Shown: positions 32,295 through 32,448 of the stretch, one piece after another
Numbering within the stretch: position 1 is the stretch's first letter
Layout: each line of letters starts with the position of its first letter
Assembly: GCF_000956535.1 (NCBI RefSeq)
Contig: NZ_JYIY01000055.1
Location: forward strand, 1-32,448
Direction: 5' to 3'
Source: Microbacterium ginsengisoli
GTDB taxonomy: Bacteria > Actinomycetota > Actinomycetes > Actinomycetales > Microbacteriaceae
DNA: 32,448 nt
Made by a program: the position numbers and the translations under genes
The notes under the pieces: model-generated
Seen by the model: only the letters and a program-made list of their open reading frames with translations
Told to the model about the DNA's origin: nothing
Databases searched by the model: none

Positions 32295-32448
32295 CGGCCG
32301 CGGCGCGGCATCCGCTCGCTCACTCGCCCCCGCGCGCTCTCACGCGGTCTCTTCACTGCCGCCGAATCCACACGTCGCCGCCGAATCCACCTCGTGCACA
32401 CGCCGGCGCGGAGTGGAATGGGCGCGCAGATGTTGATTCGGCGGGAAG
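32295..32448. other. Intergenic tail with short repeats
   Basis: No gene recognised. It holds two direct copies of GCCGCCGAATCCAC (32358-32371 and 32377-32390) and an inverted copy of their core, GATTCGGCGG (32435-32444), that could form a hairpin. The window ends here, so the context is incomplete. Confidence 0.5.

Noticed and set aside
1..32448. CRISPR arrays, prophage genes, tRNA/rRNA genes, toxin-antitoxin pairs
   Set aside because: No regularly spaced repeats, no cloverleaf or rRNA sequence and no phage or toxin protein motifs were found on either strand.

Overview
This window is chromosomal DNA from a very GC-rich actinobacterium, most likely Microbacterium or a close relative in the Microbacteriaceae. 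The evidence is the strong G/C third-position codon bias, start codons that often sit 6-7 bases after a TANNNT -10 box (the leaderless arrangement common in Actinobacteria), and the heavily repeated short word GGATGCCG/CGGCATCC. I found 33 genes that fill the window almost completely. There are no rRNA or tRNA genes, no transposases or integrases and no CRISPR array.

Layout. 22-3718: xylose catabolism, with a ROK-family xylR divergent from xylA-xylB; XylB lacks its last ~50 residues. 3755-6966 (minus strand): a hotdog thioesterase, an IclR regulator, the C-terminal half of a beta-ketoadipyl-CoA thiolase joined to foreign N-terminal codons, and a second (PcaR-like) IclR regulator with an apparent frameshift near its start. 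This looks like the scar of a deleted aromatic-acid (beta-ketoadipate) operon. 7071-14501: purU, a beta-lactamase-fold protein without its catalytic serine and lysine, an M13 peptidase, a cysteine hydrolase, a MATE exporter and a DHA2-type MFS exporter. 14575-17265: an SpoU rRNA/tRNA methyltransferase divergent from a manganese locus mntH-mntR, whose promoter holds two near-identical perfect palindromes, one of them over the mntH start codon. 17320-19153: a short-chain dehydrogenase and a NagD-type HAD phosphatase.

19162-21929 is the most unusual region. A 2.7-kb minus-strand operon is bounded by a perfect 52-bp direct repeat that contains the last codons and stop of the neighbouring ROK sugar-kinase gene. 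It encodes a Cys-rich mini-protein, a CoA-disulfide-reductase/rhodanese fusion, a DUF2892 membrane protein, a CsoR-family repressor with the CstR-type residue pattern (Cys36 and Cys65, but Ala instead of the copper-binding His61), and a second paralogous Cys-rich mini-protein. Its promoter carries a TACCCC-GGGGTA operator between the -35 and -10 boxes. I read it as a self-contained persulfide/sulfane-sulfur response cassette inserted at the 3' end of the ROK gene.

21913-32294: pyrE with the ROK kinase, exonuclease III, a VOC protein, a NarL-type two-component system followed by an ABC exporter (ATPase plus permease), and a GH15 trehalase/glucoamylase-type enzyme divergent from a glucose-6-phosphate dehydrogenase paralogue with altered substrate-contact residues. 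The last 154 bases hold no gene.
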